Positions 43,933 through 53,772 of a stretch of DNA of 64,000 bases are shown here, in pieces. The DNA lies in the NCBI RefSeq assembly GCF_029395495.1, contig NZ_CP113918.1:1798001-1862000 (forward strand), given 5' to 3'. The notes beneath the pieces are model-generated. The model ran no database searches. It was not told the DNA's origin and saw nothing but the letters and a program-made list of their open reading frames with translations. The position numbers were made by a program, and so were the translations under genes. The stretch's first letter is position 1; the number at the start of each line of letters is the position of its first letter. Origin of the DNA: Bifidobacterium sp. ESL0769. Lineage in GTDB: Bacteria > Actinomycetota > Actinomycetes > Actinomycetales > Bifidobacteriaceae.

Positions 43933-46900
43933 CTAGAGCGTGATGACGCGGTCGGCAATCTGCATCGTGGAAGCGCGATGCGAAACCAGCACAATGGAGA
44001 CAGGGCGTTCGTTGGCGAGCGTATTAATCGAATGTAAGATGACTGATTCGTTCAAAGCGTCGACGCGGCTCGTGGGTTCGTCGAAAAGCACCAACGAAGC
44101 GCCGGTCAGGAAGATCCTGGCGAGGCTGATGCGCTGACGCTCGCCTTCGGAAAGCCTGGAACCGAGCTCGCCCACTTGGGTGTTCAAACCGTCCGGCAAC
44201 GCCTCGATGACCGTATCGATGGAAGCGCGTTGAAGCGCCTGATACATCTCGGAATCCGTGGCGCGCGGGTCTGCGACCAACAGATTGTCTCGAATCGTGC
44301 CGTCGAAAAGATAGGTGTCCTGATCCATCATCGTCTCGACGCGGCGACGATAATGCGCCTCGACATTCGGCAACGGCTCGCCGGAGAAATCGACGGAACC
44401 TTCTTGCGGATCCCAGTAGCGCATCATGAGTTTCAGAATCGTGGATTTGCCGTGTCCGGACGGGCCTTGCACACCAAGTATCCCTGAATGCAACGTGGTG
44501 AAATTGAAGTCTTTCAATACCAATGCCGAAGCGGGAATGGAGGTCGAACCGGCAGAAGAAAGCGGGTAGCCAAAAGTCACGTCTTTAAGCGAAACGGTTT
44601 CGAATTTCGGCTTGTCCTTTCCGGTTTCCTCGACCGCAGGCACTTCGTCGAAGAGGGCAAACATACGTCTGGCGGCGGCCAACGGCTGGTTGAGATTACC
44701 AGGCAAATCGCTCAAGGCGAGGGTCGGGCCGAACGAACTGAAAATAATCATGACCGCGACCACGCACATGGCCATCGAGACGGGATCGGCGGTAACGATA
44801 CCGAACATGACCCTCACCGCGATAAACGTGGCGACGATGACCGAAACCGCGCCGAGCCCCCCGAACACACCGTCTTTACGGCTCAGCCTGCTCTCGAAAA
44901 GCCAAAGATTCTTGTCTTCGGCGATGATATCGGTCAGGCGGCGACGGCCTTGGTTGAACCTGATGATCTCGTCCATACCGTGCATGTCATCGACGAGCCT
45001 GTCACCAAGTTTGGCGGAATCGTTGCGAATTCGGGCACCGATTCCGCGCACGTTGCCCGCATAAAGACGCGGCAGCGCAACGCCGACAAACAGATGGGCG
45101 ACAATCAGCAACAGCGCGAACCAAGGGTCTAAGGTGAAGAGCGCTATCGCGATCACCACCGAAGTCGTCAGCGCGATAATCACCGGTGAAATGGCGTGCG
45201 CGAAAAAGGTCTCCAACAATTCCACGTCGGAAGTCACCAGCGTGGTCAGGTCGCCCTTGCCCCGCCGCGCGAGTTTGGCGGGTGCGAGCCGACGAAGCGC
45301 TTCGAAGGCCTTGGAACGGAAGAGCGAGACCACGCGGAAACTCATTTCGTGGTTCATATATTCCTCGGCATAGTGCATAAGACTTTTAGCAATCGCACAC
45401 ACGGCGGCGGCAATGAGCGCGAAGGCGACGTTCACATCCCAGACGGGATGACCGAAAACCGCCATCAGCGCCAGCACGCCGAAAACAGGCATGAAGGTTT
45501 CCGCAAGGCGCTCGATGGTCCCGCAAACGCTTGCGCCCACGACGAACGGCGTCAGGCGACCGACGCAACCAAGCAGCCTCAGCGTCAGATGGAACGTCCC
45601 CATCTGTTTGTTCTCGCCGTGTGGACGGTTCGCGACATCGAGTATCGCTTCACTTTCATCGTGCCGTTTGGCCGGCTCGTAGGAACGCGTGCCATTGGAA
45701 TGTCGGCTCCCGGCAGCGGCAAGAGCGGAATTATAGAGACCGGACGAAGCGACTCCGGATTTCCTCGTCGAAGTCTGGGTAACTGCAGATGCGGCACGTT
45801 TGGCGGAACCCACCGCCGCTTTGAGCGTTGCAGTATGGGTGCGCGCGGCTTCGGTTTTCACTGATTTACCGGCAGTAGCAGCCAAGCGATGGCGCGTCTG
45901 ATGCCCTTGTTGCACCTGCGTTTCCGAAGACTCGGGGTCTCGAGTCTGGGAGGAACGATTGCCAAAATCATCGAAATCATCGTGACTCTGATAATCGAGC
46001 AACGCAAAATCAAACGGCCTGCGCACCTTGGGGTTGGCTGGCTGCGGCTTGGCGTAGGCACTCCCCCAGCTGTTGCGGTGCGAAACGTGCTCAATCGACG
46101 CCTGGGTTTCGAACATCGTGGCGTAGCGACCGCGGCTCGACATAAGTTCATCGTGCGTGCCGCTTTCAACGACCCGTCCGCCATCAAGAACGACAATATT
46201 ATTCGCGTCACGTGCCTGTGTCAGACGATGAGTGATGACGATGACCGTTCGTGTGCGGGCCAAGTCACGAATCGCCACGTCAATCAGCGCTTCGCTTTCC
46301 GCATCGACGCTGCTCGTCGCCTCGTCAAAAACATAAATCGGGCTCTCGCGCAACAAAGCTCTGGCAATGGCCAACCTCTGACGCTGCCCGCCGGAAAGGT
46401 TGCTGGCATCCTGTTCGATACGCATATCGAGGCGTTGCGGCTGGGAATAAACGAAATCGTCAATGTGAGCGCCTTCGAGGGCAAGCCACATTTCGTTGGC
46501 CGTGGCATCGGGCTTGGCCATCAGCAGGTTTTCGCGCAGGGAACCGGTGAAAAGGTGGCTGCGGGAATCGACCAGCGTGACCGCGTCGCACAGCGAACGA
46601 TTCTTGAGGCTGTGCAACTCGCAGCTTCCCACGCTTCCCAACACCCTGTAGCCCAAACGGATAGAACCCTCATAGTCGTTGCGAGTGCCGGCAATCAGCG
46701 CGCCGACAGTGGATTTGCCGGAACCGCTCACCCCGACGATGGCGGTGAAGCCGTTCGCGCGCGCGGTGAAACTGACACCATCCAAGGCTTTGTGGGCTTC
46801 CGAATTGTTACTATCATCGGAGTCGGCCACGTTCTTTGCGGTAGTGTCACTATTCAAGGCATTGTCATTCTTGGAGACAATATCTTGAATGGAGGCACTG

Positions 46901-48033
46901 CCATTATCGCCTGCCTCGCTATCGACGACAGAGGCAATCGGTTTATACGTATAATCGACGTTGCGGAAGGTGATCGAGCAATCCTCCACACCCTGCGGCA
47001 AAGCCGACTGCCCATCTCCGGAAACCGGAACGTCCAGCATCGCATAAATCCGTTTGATCGCCGCCACGCCGTTCATCGCGGTATCGGAGCAAGAAGCGAG
47101 CTTGCGCAACGGCACGAAGAAGCTGACCGAAAGCAGAATAGCCACCAAAGCCGCGGGCAGCTTCAGATGCCCAGTGGCTACCTGCCAGACAATGATGGCG
47201 ATGCCACCGGCCGTCGCCCCGAAAGAAACCAGATCCAGAGCCAGGCGCGCGCGAAGTTCGAGATGAAGGACCTTCATGGAAGTCTTGCGAAATTCCTCTG
47301 ACTTGCCATTCATGCGTTTGGCGGCAGCTTCGTCGGCATCGAAGGTCTTGAGCGTCTCCAAGCCCTGAACATTGTCGAGGAATGTGGCGCCCATATCGGT
47401 GTAGGAGTCCCAGTATTGATTGAACACTCGCGATGTCGCCACCGACACCCACCAGACGATGCCGACGATAATAGGAACGCAGACCAACAGCAGTGCCGCT
47501 GTCGGTGCGTTCAGTGGCAGAACCGCGACGAAAAGGGTCAGTGGCGCAAGAACTGCGAAAACGAGTTGCGGCAGATAGGCTTCGAAGAAACTTTGGATAT
47601 GGTCGACACCCTCACCCAGCGATTGCACCACATCGGCGGTTTTAACATGCTCGGAATAAGTGGGTCCCAAATCAAGCATTTTGTTATACAAACGTTCTCG
47701 TAAAGCGATCTTGACGCGTTCCGAAGCTTCAGTACCGAAGAAATGAGAAGCGCGAATGGCCAGATATTTGATGATCGCCACCATGACCAGCGCAAAAAGG
47801 AAGGCCGAATAACCCTGCGGAACCGCCTGGAAATCATGTAAGAGCTTTTTTACTACCGCTGGCTTGAGGTTGTCGTTGGCGGACGTGAGCACAGGGAAAA
47901 GATTGCCGAGTAGCCCTACGGCGATGAACGCAAATCCGATATCGGCGAGCAGCGAAACCCAAAGGCTCAGCACTTTCGCTGCGACGAACGCGCCACTGCG
48001 CGGAACGAGGGTGAAGAGCCGACGATCGAACAT
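43933..48033 (-). CDS. Fused two-half ABC exporter, CydDC-like
   Basis: A 1366-aa protein made of two complete ABC-exporter halves in one chain. Half 1: membrane domain ~1-330, then an ATPase with Walker A VGVSGSGKST (about 433) and signature LSGGQRQRLA (about 544). A long hydrophilic, Ser/Thr-rich linker follows (about 650-810). Half 2: membrane domain ~830-1120, Walker A VQGPSGHGKST (about 1189), signature LSEGERQRIS (about 1296). The arrangement matches CydD+CydC, exporters of cysteine/glutathione or heme needed for cytochrome bd assembly, but no cydAB is here and the substrate is unproven. Start ATG 48033 (MFDRRLF) with AAAGGTG. Confidence 0.85.
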   Translation of the reverse strand: MFDRRLFTLVPRSGAFVAAKVLSLWVSLLADIGFAFIAVGLLGNLFPVLTSANDNLKPAVVKKLLHDFQAVPQGYSAFLFALVMVAIIKYLAIRASHFFGTEASERVKIALRERLYNKMLDLGPTYSEHVKTADVVQSLGEGVDHIQSFFEAYLPQLVFAVLAPLTLFVAVLPLNAPTAALLLVCVPIIVGIVWWVSVATSRVFNQYWDSYTDMGATFLDNVQGLETLKTFDADEAAAKRMNGKSEEFRKTSMKVLHLELRARLALDLVSFGATAGGIAIIVWQVATGHLKLPAALVAILLSVSFFVPLRKLASCSDTAMNGVAAIKRIYAMLDVPVSGDGQSALPQGVEDCSITFRNVDYTYKPIASVVDSEAGDNGSASIQDIVSKNDNALNSDTTAKNVADSDDSNNSEAHKALDGVSFTARANGFTAIVGVSGSGKSTVGALIAGTRNDYEGSIRLGYRVLGSVGSCELHSLKNRSLCDAVTLVDSRSHLFTGSLRENLLMAKPDATANEMWLALEGAHIDDFVYSQPQRLDMRIEQDASNLSGGQRQRLAIARALLRESPIYVFDEATSSVDAESEALIDVAIRDLARTRTVIVITHRLTQARDANNIVVLDGGRVVESGTHDELMSSRGRYATMFETQASIEHVSHRNSWGSAYAKPQPANPKVRRPFDFALLDYQSHDDFDDFGNRSSQTRDPESSETQVQQGHQTRHRLAATAGKSVKTEAARTHTATLKAAVGSAKRAASAVTQTSTRKSGVASSGLYNSALAAAGSRHSNGTRSYEPAKRHDESEAILDVANRPHGENKQMGTFHLTLRLLGCVGRLTPFVVGASVCGTIERLAETFMPVFGVLALMAVFGHPVWDVNVAFALIAAAVCAIAKSLMHYAEEYMNHEMSFRVVSLFRSKAFEALRRLAPAKLARRGKGDLTTLVTSDVELLETFFAHAISPVIIALTTSVVIAIALFTLDPWFALLLIVAHLFVGVALPRLYAGNVRGIGARIRNDSAKLGDRLVDDMHGMDEIIRFNQGRRRLTDIIAEDKNLWLFESRLSRKDGVFGGLGAVSVIVATFIAVRVMFGIVTADPVSMAMCVVAVMIIFSSFGPTLALSDLPGNLNQPLAAARRMFALFDEVPAVEETGKDKPKFETVSLKDVTFGYPLSSAGSTSIPASALVLKDFNFTTLHSGILGVQGPSGHGKSTILKLMMRYWDPQEGSVDFSGEPLPNVEAHYRRRVETMMDQDTYLFDGTIRDNLLVADPRATDSEMYQALQRASIDTVIEALPDGLNTQVGELGSRLSEGERQRISLARIFLTGASLVLFDEPTSRVDALNESVILHSINTLANERPVSIVLVSHRASTMQIADRVITL

Positions 48034-48281
48034 AAAAGCACCTTTCCAGCGGCGATTCATGGCTCATACATCAAAGGAAATAAGATGGTGCATTCCACGA
48101 AAACGCCTATTACACAATACTGTAGGCTGAATACGATGCTATCTCGAAGCGAAATTCATTACAAAAGCACTAAATTTATAGGCTTGCAGCGTTAACGAAA
48201 CTGGTGAAAATGATGGCAACACTCGTCGAGCGCCGTGTCGCGTCAATCAATAAAATCACCAATCCATTCTCTGTAAAGCAT

Positions 48282-49358
48282 TTACGGTCGCGTCGTCTGC
48301 CGCACGATGAGCTTGGACTTGACCTTGAGCAGTTCGGGGCTCGTAATCTCCCCGTGAATTCTGCCGATGATCCTCTCCACGGCGGTGGGAGCTGTCCAAT
48401 CCAGGCAAGAATCCATGGTTGTCAGCGGAGTCTGCAGGTAGGCGGATTCCTCGATGTTATCGAAACCGATAACCTGCACCTGGCCGGGAACCCTGATGCC
48501 GCTAGTCGCCAGCGCGAAAAGGGCGCCGAAAGCCAGCTGGTCATTCAGCGCAATCAGGCCATCAAACGGAACGCCAGTATCAATTAGCTGATGCGTGGCG
48601 CGAACTCCGGCGCTGATGGTCCAATCACCGGGAGTGACCCCGACAAGCGCCGGATCAAGTTGACGCCGATGCCGGCGACATTCCTCGACAATCCCCTTCA
48701 TTCGCAACTGCGCGTTACCTTCTGCCGCATTGCGCAGCTTTTTCGCGTCCAACGCTTCGCGCGCACCGATAACCGCAATACGCGAACTCCCGTGATCGAG
48801 CATGTACGCGGTCGCACTTTCGGCGGCCTGTATATCGTCCGGGGTCACGTGGTCCGCACGCCGCCAAGTGGTGCGCGAACCGACCACAACGAGCGGATAG
48901 TCGACATCGAAATCTTCCGGAGAGATATCCTCAAACTCGCTCATGGAGAGAATCATCCCGTCCGAAACGGTGGGATTGAACGAATGCAACACGTCGCGTG
49001 CACCTTTTGCCGAACCCTCCGCGTAGGTGGTGACATAGACCGAATAGCCGTGTTTGCGGGCTTCATCGATCACGCGGTTGGCCAATCGCGCGAGATACGG
49101 CGGCGTCAGCGACGGCACAGCAAGAGTAATAAAACCGGTAAGCCCGCGATTCAGGTTGCGGGCGGCGATATTGACCCGGTAACCCATGTCCTCAATGACG
49201 GATTTAACCCTTTTCCTCGTAGCATCGGTCATACGACCCGTGCCATTGATGACGTTCGACGCCGTTTTCAGCGACACCCCGGCGACCTCGGCGACACTGC
49301 GCAACGTAACGTGCTTGTGATGCGCGCTGAAATCATGGTGCGTTCCGTTGTGCGACAT
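48282..49358 (-). CDS. LacI family transcriptional regulator
   Basis: A 358-aa repressor. The helix-turn-helix is TLRSVAEVAGVSLKTASNVINGTGRMTDATRKRV (about 18-52), followed by the periplasmic-binding-like effector domain with GFITLAVPSLTPPYLARLANRV. ATG 49358 has AAAGGGG upstream. It lies 31 nt downstream of a GH42 beta-galactosidase gene on the same strand, so it is probably co-transcribed with it and feeds back on that sugar system. Confidence 0.93.
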   Translation of the reverse strand: MSHNGTHHDFSAHHKHVTLRSVAEVAGVSLKTASNVINGTGRMTDATRKRVKSVIEDMGYRVNIAARNLNRGLTGFITLAVPSLTPPYLARLANRVIDEARKHGYSVYVTTYAEGSAKGARDVLHSFNPTVSDGMILSMSEFEDISPEDFDVDYPLVVVGSRTTWRRADHVTPDDIQAAESATAYMLDHGSSRIAVIGAREALDAKKLRNAAEGNAQLRMKGIVEECRRHRRQLDPALVGVTPGDWTISAGVRATHQLIDTGVPFDGLIALNDQLAFGALFALATSGIRVPGQVQVIGFDNIEESAYLQTPLTTMDSCLDWTAPTAVERIIGRIHGEITSPELLKVKSKLIVRQTTRP

Positions 49359-49389
49359 TTCATATCCCCTTTGCCTCGTTTTTAATGTA

Positions 49390-51672
49390 TCACATTCCCT
49401 GTCGTCTAGTTATCAGTATCCCATTGCGCTCAAGAATATAGGCATTCTCTGCGGGTTTGCGCACGACATCCTCGCCCTTTTTAAGCCACTGCGATTCGCT
49501 TTCGACATTTCGGGTATAGCCGCGATAGAGGAACAGGACATCGCCGTCGATATGCCCTACTTTGACCGATCCACGGCCACGGTTGAAGTAGAAATCGAAA
49601 ACCTGCTTGTCGCTTTTCCGGCGGATATGGACCAGATCGCGATTTTCGCTCGAATTGTTATCAAAACCATCTTCCTTTTCGTAGATGATATGGTTTTGGT
49701 CGTGCATTTCGGTTTCGGCCTTGGCTTGGGCTTCGGAGATGGTATCGGCATTGATAGTATCCGATCCCAGATAGCCCTGAGAGAGCGCCGCTAACGCGTC
49801 ACGATCCAAATCACAGCCGATATAGTATGCCTTCCCTTTGCCATATGCATTACATGTAATCGCTGGGACGCCTTCGAGCTCCCAATCCTTGGCCCCGCGT
49901 CCCTGATATCTGGCGAGCACGGCCGCCGAGTCGGCATGGGAACGAACCACGGTCTGCCATAGTTTCGAAATAGCTCCATTACTAAGAAGTAACGAATCCG
50001 GTTCACCCTCGATTGCACCGAGGATGTTGAATTCTTCGCCATTGATTCCGAGAACCTTGCGCAACAGACCATTTCCGGCACCCGGATAGCCTCCAAGCCC
50101 CACATGGAAATGCTCATCGACGAGGCCGGTAGCATAATCGACGATCGCCGTGCCACCTTGAGATACAAACCGTTCGAGACGCCGGACCTGCTCGTCGGAA
50201 AGCAGCAGGATACTTGGCAAAATTATGGTCTTATAATCACTGAAATCGGCACGTAACGGCACGACATCAGCACGATGCCCAGTGTCCAGAAAAGCGCTGT
50301 ACCATGCCGAAACATCATTCCAGTGGCTGAGTTTTCTGCTTGGCAGCGTCTTGCAGTTCACCGCCCACTCGGATTCGGCGTCGAAAAGGATGGCCGTGTC
50401 CGATTCCTCGAGCTCGCTGCCCTGCAAGCCAGCAGCGGAAAGCATATCCAATACCTTGCCCAGCTCGCAGACTTCACGGAACACCTTGGTTTCTTCGCCT
50501 GCGTGCGGGACCATCGCGGAATGGAAGGTCTCGGAGCCAGCCTTCGACTGCCGCCATTGGAAGAAATTGATGGCGTCGGCCCCCATGGCCACATGCGCCA
50601 GAGCATCACGAACCAATTCGCCGTCACGCTTGCGTGCATTGACAGGTTTCCACTGCACCGCCGAAGTCGAATGTTCCATCAGATACCAAGGTTTACGCAG
50701 CGAAATTGAATCGACCAAGGCATCGCCGCACAGCAAGGAGTCAAGATGTTTCACGCCCGGCTCGAAATATTGATCATTGGAGACGAAATCCACCTCGTCG
50801 CTCCAATCGGCATAATCCATCACGCATTGATTGGTAGCCACCATGAAATTCGTGGTGAACGGTTTATCAGGGTAGATTTCGGCGATTGCATCGCGTTCGG
50901 CCCGATAGAAATCCTTCAGGGCCTCGGAGCCGAAACGTTCGAAATCCAACTGAAGTCCGGGATTGACCATCGTCTCGTCGCCGGGGTGCATCGGCAACTC
51001 AATTTCGTCGAACGAACGTACCTGCTGCGACCAGAACGCGGTGCCCCAGGCGTCGTTGACGGCCTCGATGGTGCCGTATTCCCTTTTGCACCACTTGCGG
51101 AAGGCGTGAAGCGAGTTTTGCGAGTAGTCATGCCGATTGTTCCAGCCGTATTCGTTGCCAACATGCCAAGAGACGACGTAGGGATTGTCTTTATAACGTT
51201 CGGCCATTTTGCGGCACAGTGCCAGCGCGTATTCCTGGAACACCGGGCTTGACGGGCTCCACGACTGCCTCGAGCCGGGATGGACGATTGTGCCATCGGA
51301 TTCCACGGGAAGTACTTCGGGATGCAATTCATAGAGCCACATCGGAGCGGTCGCCGTGGCGGAGGCCATATCTATGGCGATGCCAGCCTTGCCGAGCTTG
51401 TCGACGATGCGGTCGAGCCAGTCGAAGTCCCAAGTATCCGGAGCGGGCTGAAGGCGCCCCCAACTGAAAATCCCTAAAGCCACGACATTGACACCTGCCT
51501 CTTTCATCAGGCGAATGTCGTCGTCCCAGACTTCTTCGGGCCATTGGTCGGGGTTGTAGTCGCCGCCATAGGCGATGCCGCGCCCATCAGACGTCAGCAG
51601 TTTCGGCCATCGGAATTGACGACGGGGCCCCCGGCCATCGCGGCTAAGAGTTGTCGTATTACGAACAGACAT
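49390..51672 (-). CDS. Beta-galactosidase, glycoside hydrolase family 42
   Basis: A 760-aa enzyme. Family landmarks are IAYGGDYNPDQWPEEVWDDD (about 33-52), IFSWGRLQPAPDTWDFDWLD, the acid/base Glu174 in SWHVGNEYGWNN, and the nucleophile in WYLMEHSTSAVQW (about residue 335). A beta-galactosidase trimerisation domain follows, and the C-terminus carries a hydrophilic insert (about 645-705, rich in Asp/Asn/Glu) that makes it longer than the usual ~690 aa. There is no signal peptide, so it hydrolyses imported galacto-oligosaccharides. It is co-directional with a LacI gene downstream and a binding-protein gene upstream. Start ATG 51672. Confidence 0.94.
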   Translation of the reverse strand: MSVRNTTTLSRDGRGPRRQFRWPKLLTSDGRGIAYGGDYNPDQWPEEVWDDDIRLMKEAGVNVVALGIFSWGRLQPAPDTWDFDWLDRIVDKLGKAGIAIDMASATATAPMWLYELHPEVLPVESDGTIVHPGSRQSWSPSSPVFQEYALALCRKMAERYKDNPYVVSWHVGNEYGWNNRHDYSQNSLHAFRKWCKREYGTIEAVNDAWGTAFWSQQVRSFDEIELPMHPGDETMVNPGLQLDFERFGSEALKDFYRAERDAIAEIYPDKPFTTNFMVATNQCVMDYADWSDEVDFVSNDQYFEPGVKHLDSLLCGDALVDSISLRKPWYLMEHSTSAVQWKPVNARKRDGELVRDALAHVAMGADAINFFQWRQSKAGSETFHSAMVPHAGEETKVFREVCELGKVLDMLSAAGLQGSELEESDTAILFDAESEWAVNCKTLPSRKLSHWNDVSAWYSAFLDTGHRADVVPLRADFSDYKTIILPSILLLSDEQVRRLERFVSQGGTAIVDYATGLVDEHFHVGLGGYPGAGNGLLRKVLGINGEEFNILGAIEGEPDSLLLSNGAISKLWQTVVRSHADSAAVLARYQGRGAKDWELEGVPAITCNAYGKGKAYYIGCDLDRDALAALSQGYLGSDTINADTISEAQAKAETEMHDQNHIIYEKEDGFDNNSSENRDLVHIRRKSDKQVFDFYFNRGRGSVKVGHIDGDVLFLYRGYTRNVESESQWLKKGEDVVRKPAENAYILERNGILITRRQGM

Positions 51673-51675
51673 AGT

Positions 51676-51890
51676 AGTTGGTTCCTTATTGATGATTAGC
51701 CGGTTGGGATAAAGCGGTATTCCGGAGTTACTAGTTGCAGTTTGGTTTGGCCAGGCTGATTTGTTTTGGCCGGACCGGCTGGATTGTTCGGCTAGTTTGG
51801 CTACTTGACTTGCTTGACTGACTTTGCTTTTTGTTTGATTTGCTTCGTTAGGTTTGATTGGTTAGGTTTGTTTTACTTTGGTTCACTCAG
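51676..51890 (-). promoter_or_regulatory. C/A-rich leader upstream of the GH42 gene
   Basis: The 316-bp gap between the binding-protein stop and the GH42 start is strikingly G/T-rich on the plus strand (so C/A-rich, guanine-poor in the GH42 transcript), with short TTGGTTTGG-like repeats. No terminator hairpin is seen. It would be an unstructured mRNA leader; its function is unknown. Confidence 0.4.
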
Positions 51891-51988
51891 CTATTTTCGT
51901 TGACAAAATTCACTCCTTTGTAATAGCGGAGAAGAACGTCGGCAATGCCACGATCTTCTCCACTCATGTATTTATGCTGCTACGTGCG

Positions 51989-53332
51989 TCACTTGACGGT
52001 TACGGAGTAGCCTTCCTGCTTGCCGTGGTCGGCGAGCTTCTGGGCATAATTCTCCATGGCCTTCTCCAGAGTGATGCTCTTGCTATACGCCTTGGAGATT
52101 TCGTCGCCATAAGCAGTCTGGGCAAACGGGTTGTACGGCAGATACTGGAACTTCTCAACCGGGCGCTGTGCGCCTTCCGCGAGAATCTTATTGACATTCT
52201 GACCGCCGAAGTAATCGTTGACCTTCTTGTTAGCAGCGGTGGTCGGATCGGTGAAGGAGCTGGAGTTCAGAATCTTCTTCAAGCTGCTGAACGTGCCGGA
52301 ATCGGCCATCTGCTGAGCGCCAGCATCATGGGTCATGTAACGCACGAACTTATAGGCCGCAGCCTGCGACTTGCCGGCTTTCGGCACGGCGAGCGCCGAA
52401 CCGCCATCTTCAGCGGATACCTGCTTGCCGGCTTCCCACTGAGGCAGCGAGCCTACGCGCCAGTTACCCTTCTGATCTGGAGCGCCGGAAATGAGGTTGA
52501 CCGGCATCCAAGCGCCAATGGTCAGCGAGGCGAGGGTGCCGTCGTTCAGCTCACGGTTCCATTCGTCCGACCAGTTCGCGGTCTTGGTATCGATGAGGTC
52601 CTCGTCAATCAGCTTCTGACGGAAGTCGATATAGCGCTTCATGCCCTCATCCTTGGTCATATCGATGGTGATCTTCTCGCCGTCGACCTTCCAAGGCTTT
52701 GCGCCGGCCTGCCAAGCCTGCGCGGTGAACGGCTGGTAATCGCCTGAGCTGCCTGAACTGTTGGTGATGTAGGAGCCAGCGGCCTTGACCTTTTTGGCGG
52801 CCTCATAGTAATCATCCCAGGTCTTGATGGACTCGCCGTCGACCCCGGCTTTGTCGAAAACAGCTTTGTTATAGAAGAACATCTCAGGGCCAGCGTCGAT
52901 TGGAAGCGCGTAGGGCTTGGCGTTATATTGCAGCTTGTTCCAAGGACCAGCGGTGAAATCATCGGCCAGCTTATCCGCGCCAAACTGGCTCAGATCCGAA
53001 AGGTCACCAGTGACCGCAAACTGCGTAACCGTCGGATCCTCAAGCATCACCACGTCCGGGATGCCTTTCTTGGCCGCGACGGCATTGGTCAACGCGGTGG
53101 AGGTTTTCTCGGCGGTTCCAGTGTTATTGAACTTCACGGTGACGCCCGGGTTTTCCTTTTCGAAGTTCGCGATGATCTTCTTCATCGAGTTTCCGGTGTC
53201 CCAGCCCCAGAAAACCAAATCGGCCTTGGAGTCAGAGCCCTTGTTCCCTTGGCTGCCCGAACCACATCCTGCCAGACCTACCATCGTCGCCGCAGCGGCT
53301 ACAACCGCGACTACCTTCTTTACGTTACTCAT
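51989..53332 (-). CDS. Sugar ABC transporter substrate-binding lipoprotein (no adjacent permeases)
   Basis: A 447-aa family 1 binding protein with a lipobox MVGLAGC (Cys about 23) after a short signal peptide. The fold is typical (DLVFWGWDTGNSMKKIIANFEKENPGVTVKFN). ATG 53332 (MSNVKKV) has AAAGGAG upstream; the frame extends to 53359. The GH42 and LacI genes follow on the same strand, but no permease genes are between or beside them, so it either works with permeases encoded elsewhere or the cluster has lost them. The upstream gap (53333-53772) holds the araA terminator and AT-rich promoter sequence. Confidence 0.93.
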   Translation of the reverse strand: MSNVKKVVAVVAAAATMVGLAGCGSGSQGNKGSDSKADLVFWGWDTGNSMKKIIANFEKENPGVTVKFNNTGTAEKTSTALTNAVAAKKGIPDVVMLEDPTVTQFAVTGDLSDLSQFGADKLADDFTAGPWNKLQYNAKPYALPIDAGPEMFFYNKAVFDKAGVDGESIKTWDDYYEAAKKVKAAGSYITNSSGSSGDYQPFTAQAWQAGAKPWKVDGEKITIDMTKDEGMKRYIDFRQKLIDEDLIDTKTANWSDEWNRELNDGTLASLTIGAWMPVNLISGAPDQKGNWRVGSLPQWEAGKQVSAEDGGSALAVPKAGKSQAAAYKFVRYMTHDAGAQQMADSGTFSSLKKILNSSSFTDPTTAANKKVNDYFGGQNVNKILAEGAQRPVEKFQYLPYNPFAQTAYGDEISKAYSKSITLEKAMENYAQKLADHGKQEGYSVTVK

Positions 53333-53598
53333 TTCGGCTCCTTTGCTTGGTGCTGTCATTACATGAGCTTTACTTGGGTTATCTTTCGGTAGAATCGCCT
53401 TGATAAGGCGCTTCTCCTTGGATACCCAATTGTTTGGTACAACTGTGTATCAGCTTCAATTTCTATATTACACAGGAGCATCAGTTTGTCAATTCGAGTC
53501 GGTATGTCCATTTTATTGTAATACAGTAATTTCTAGCAAAACATATTCAAGAAGAGATTCTGAGCCCTGCCAGTGCTCTTGACAGAACTTTCAACAAA

Positions 53599-53648
53599 AA
53601 GTCGGACACCCCGTGGATTCCCACAGAGTGTCCGACTTGGTTTATTGG
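53599..53648 (-). terminator. Terminator of the araBA operon
   Basis: AAGTCGGACAC (53599-53609) pairs with GTGTCCGACTT (53638-53648), with an inner GTGG/CCAC stem and a TTTTTGTTG tract on the minus strand. Confidence 0.85.
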
Positions 53649-53772
53649 TTCGGCCTCAAGCGGCCAATCAAGGGTGATGCAGCATGACCATCATCGAAAA
53701 GACGGCAGTTTGAATACCACACGCTTTCGGCGGTATTCGGCGGCTCAACCGCCATCAAACGGCTGGCCAACT

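Noticed and set aside
45889..47301. 470-codon plus-strand frame opposite the fused ABC exporter
   Set aside because: Antisense shadow with low-complexity Arg/Gly/Ala composition and no ribosome site.
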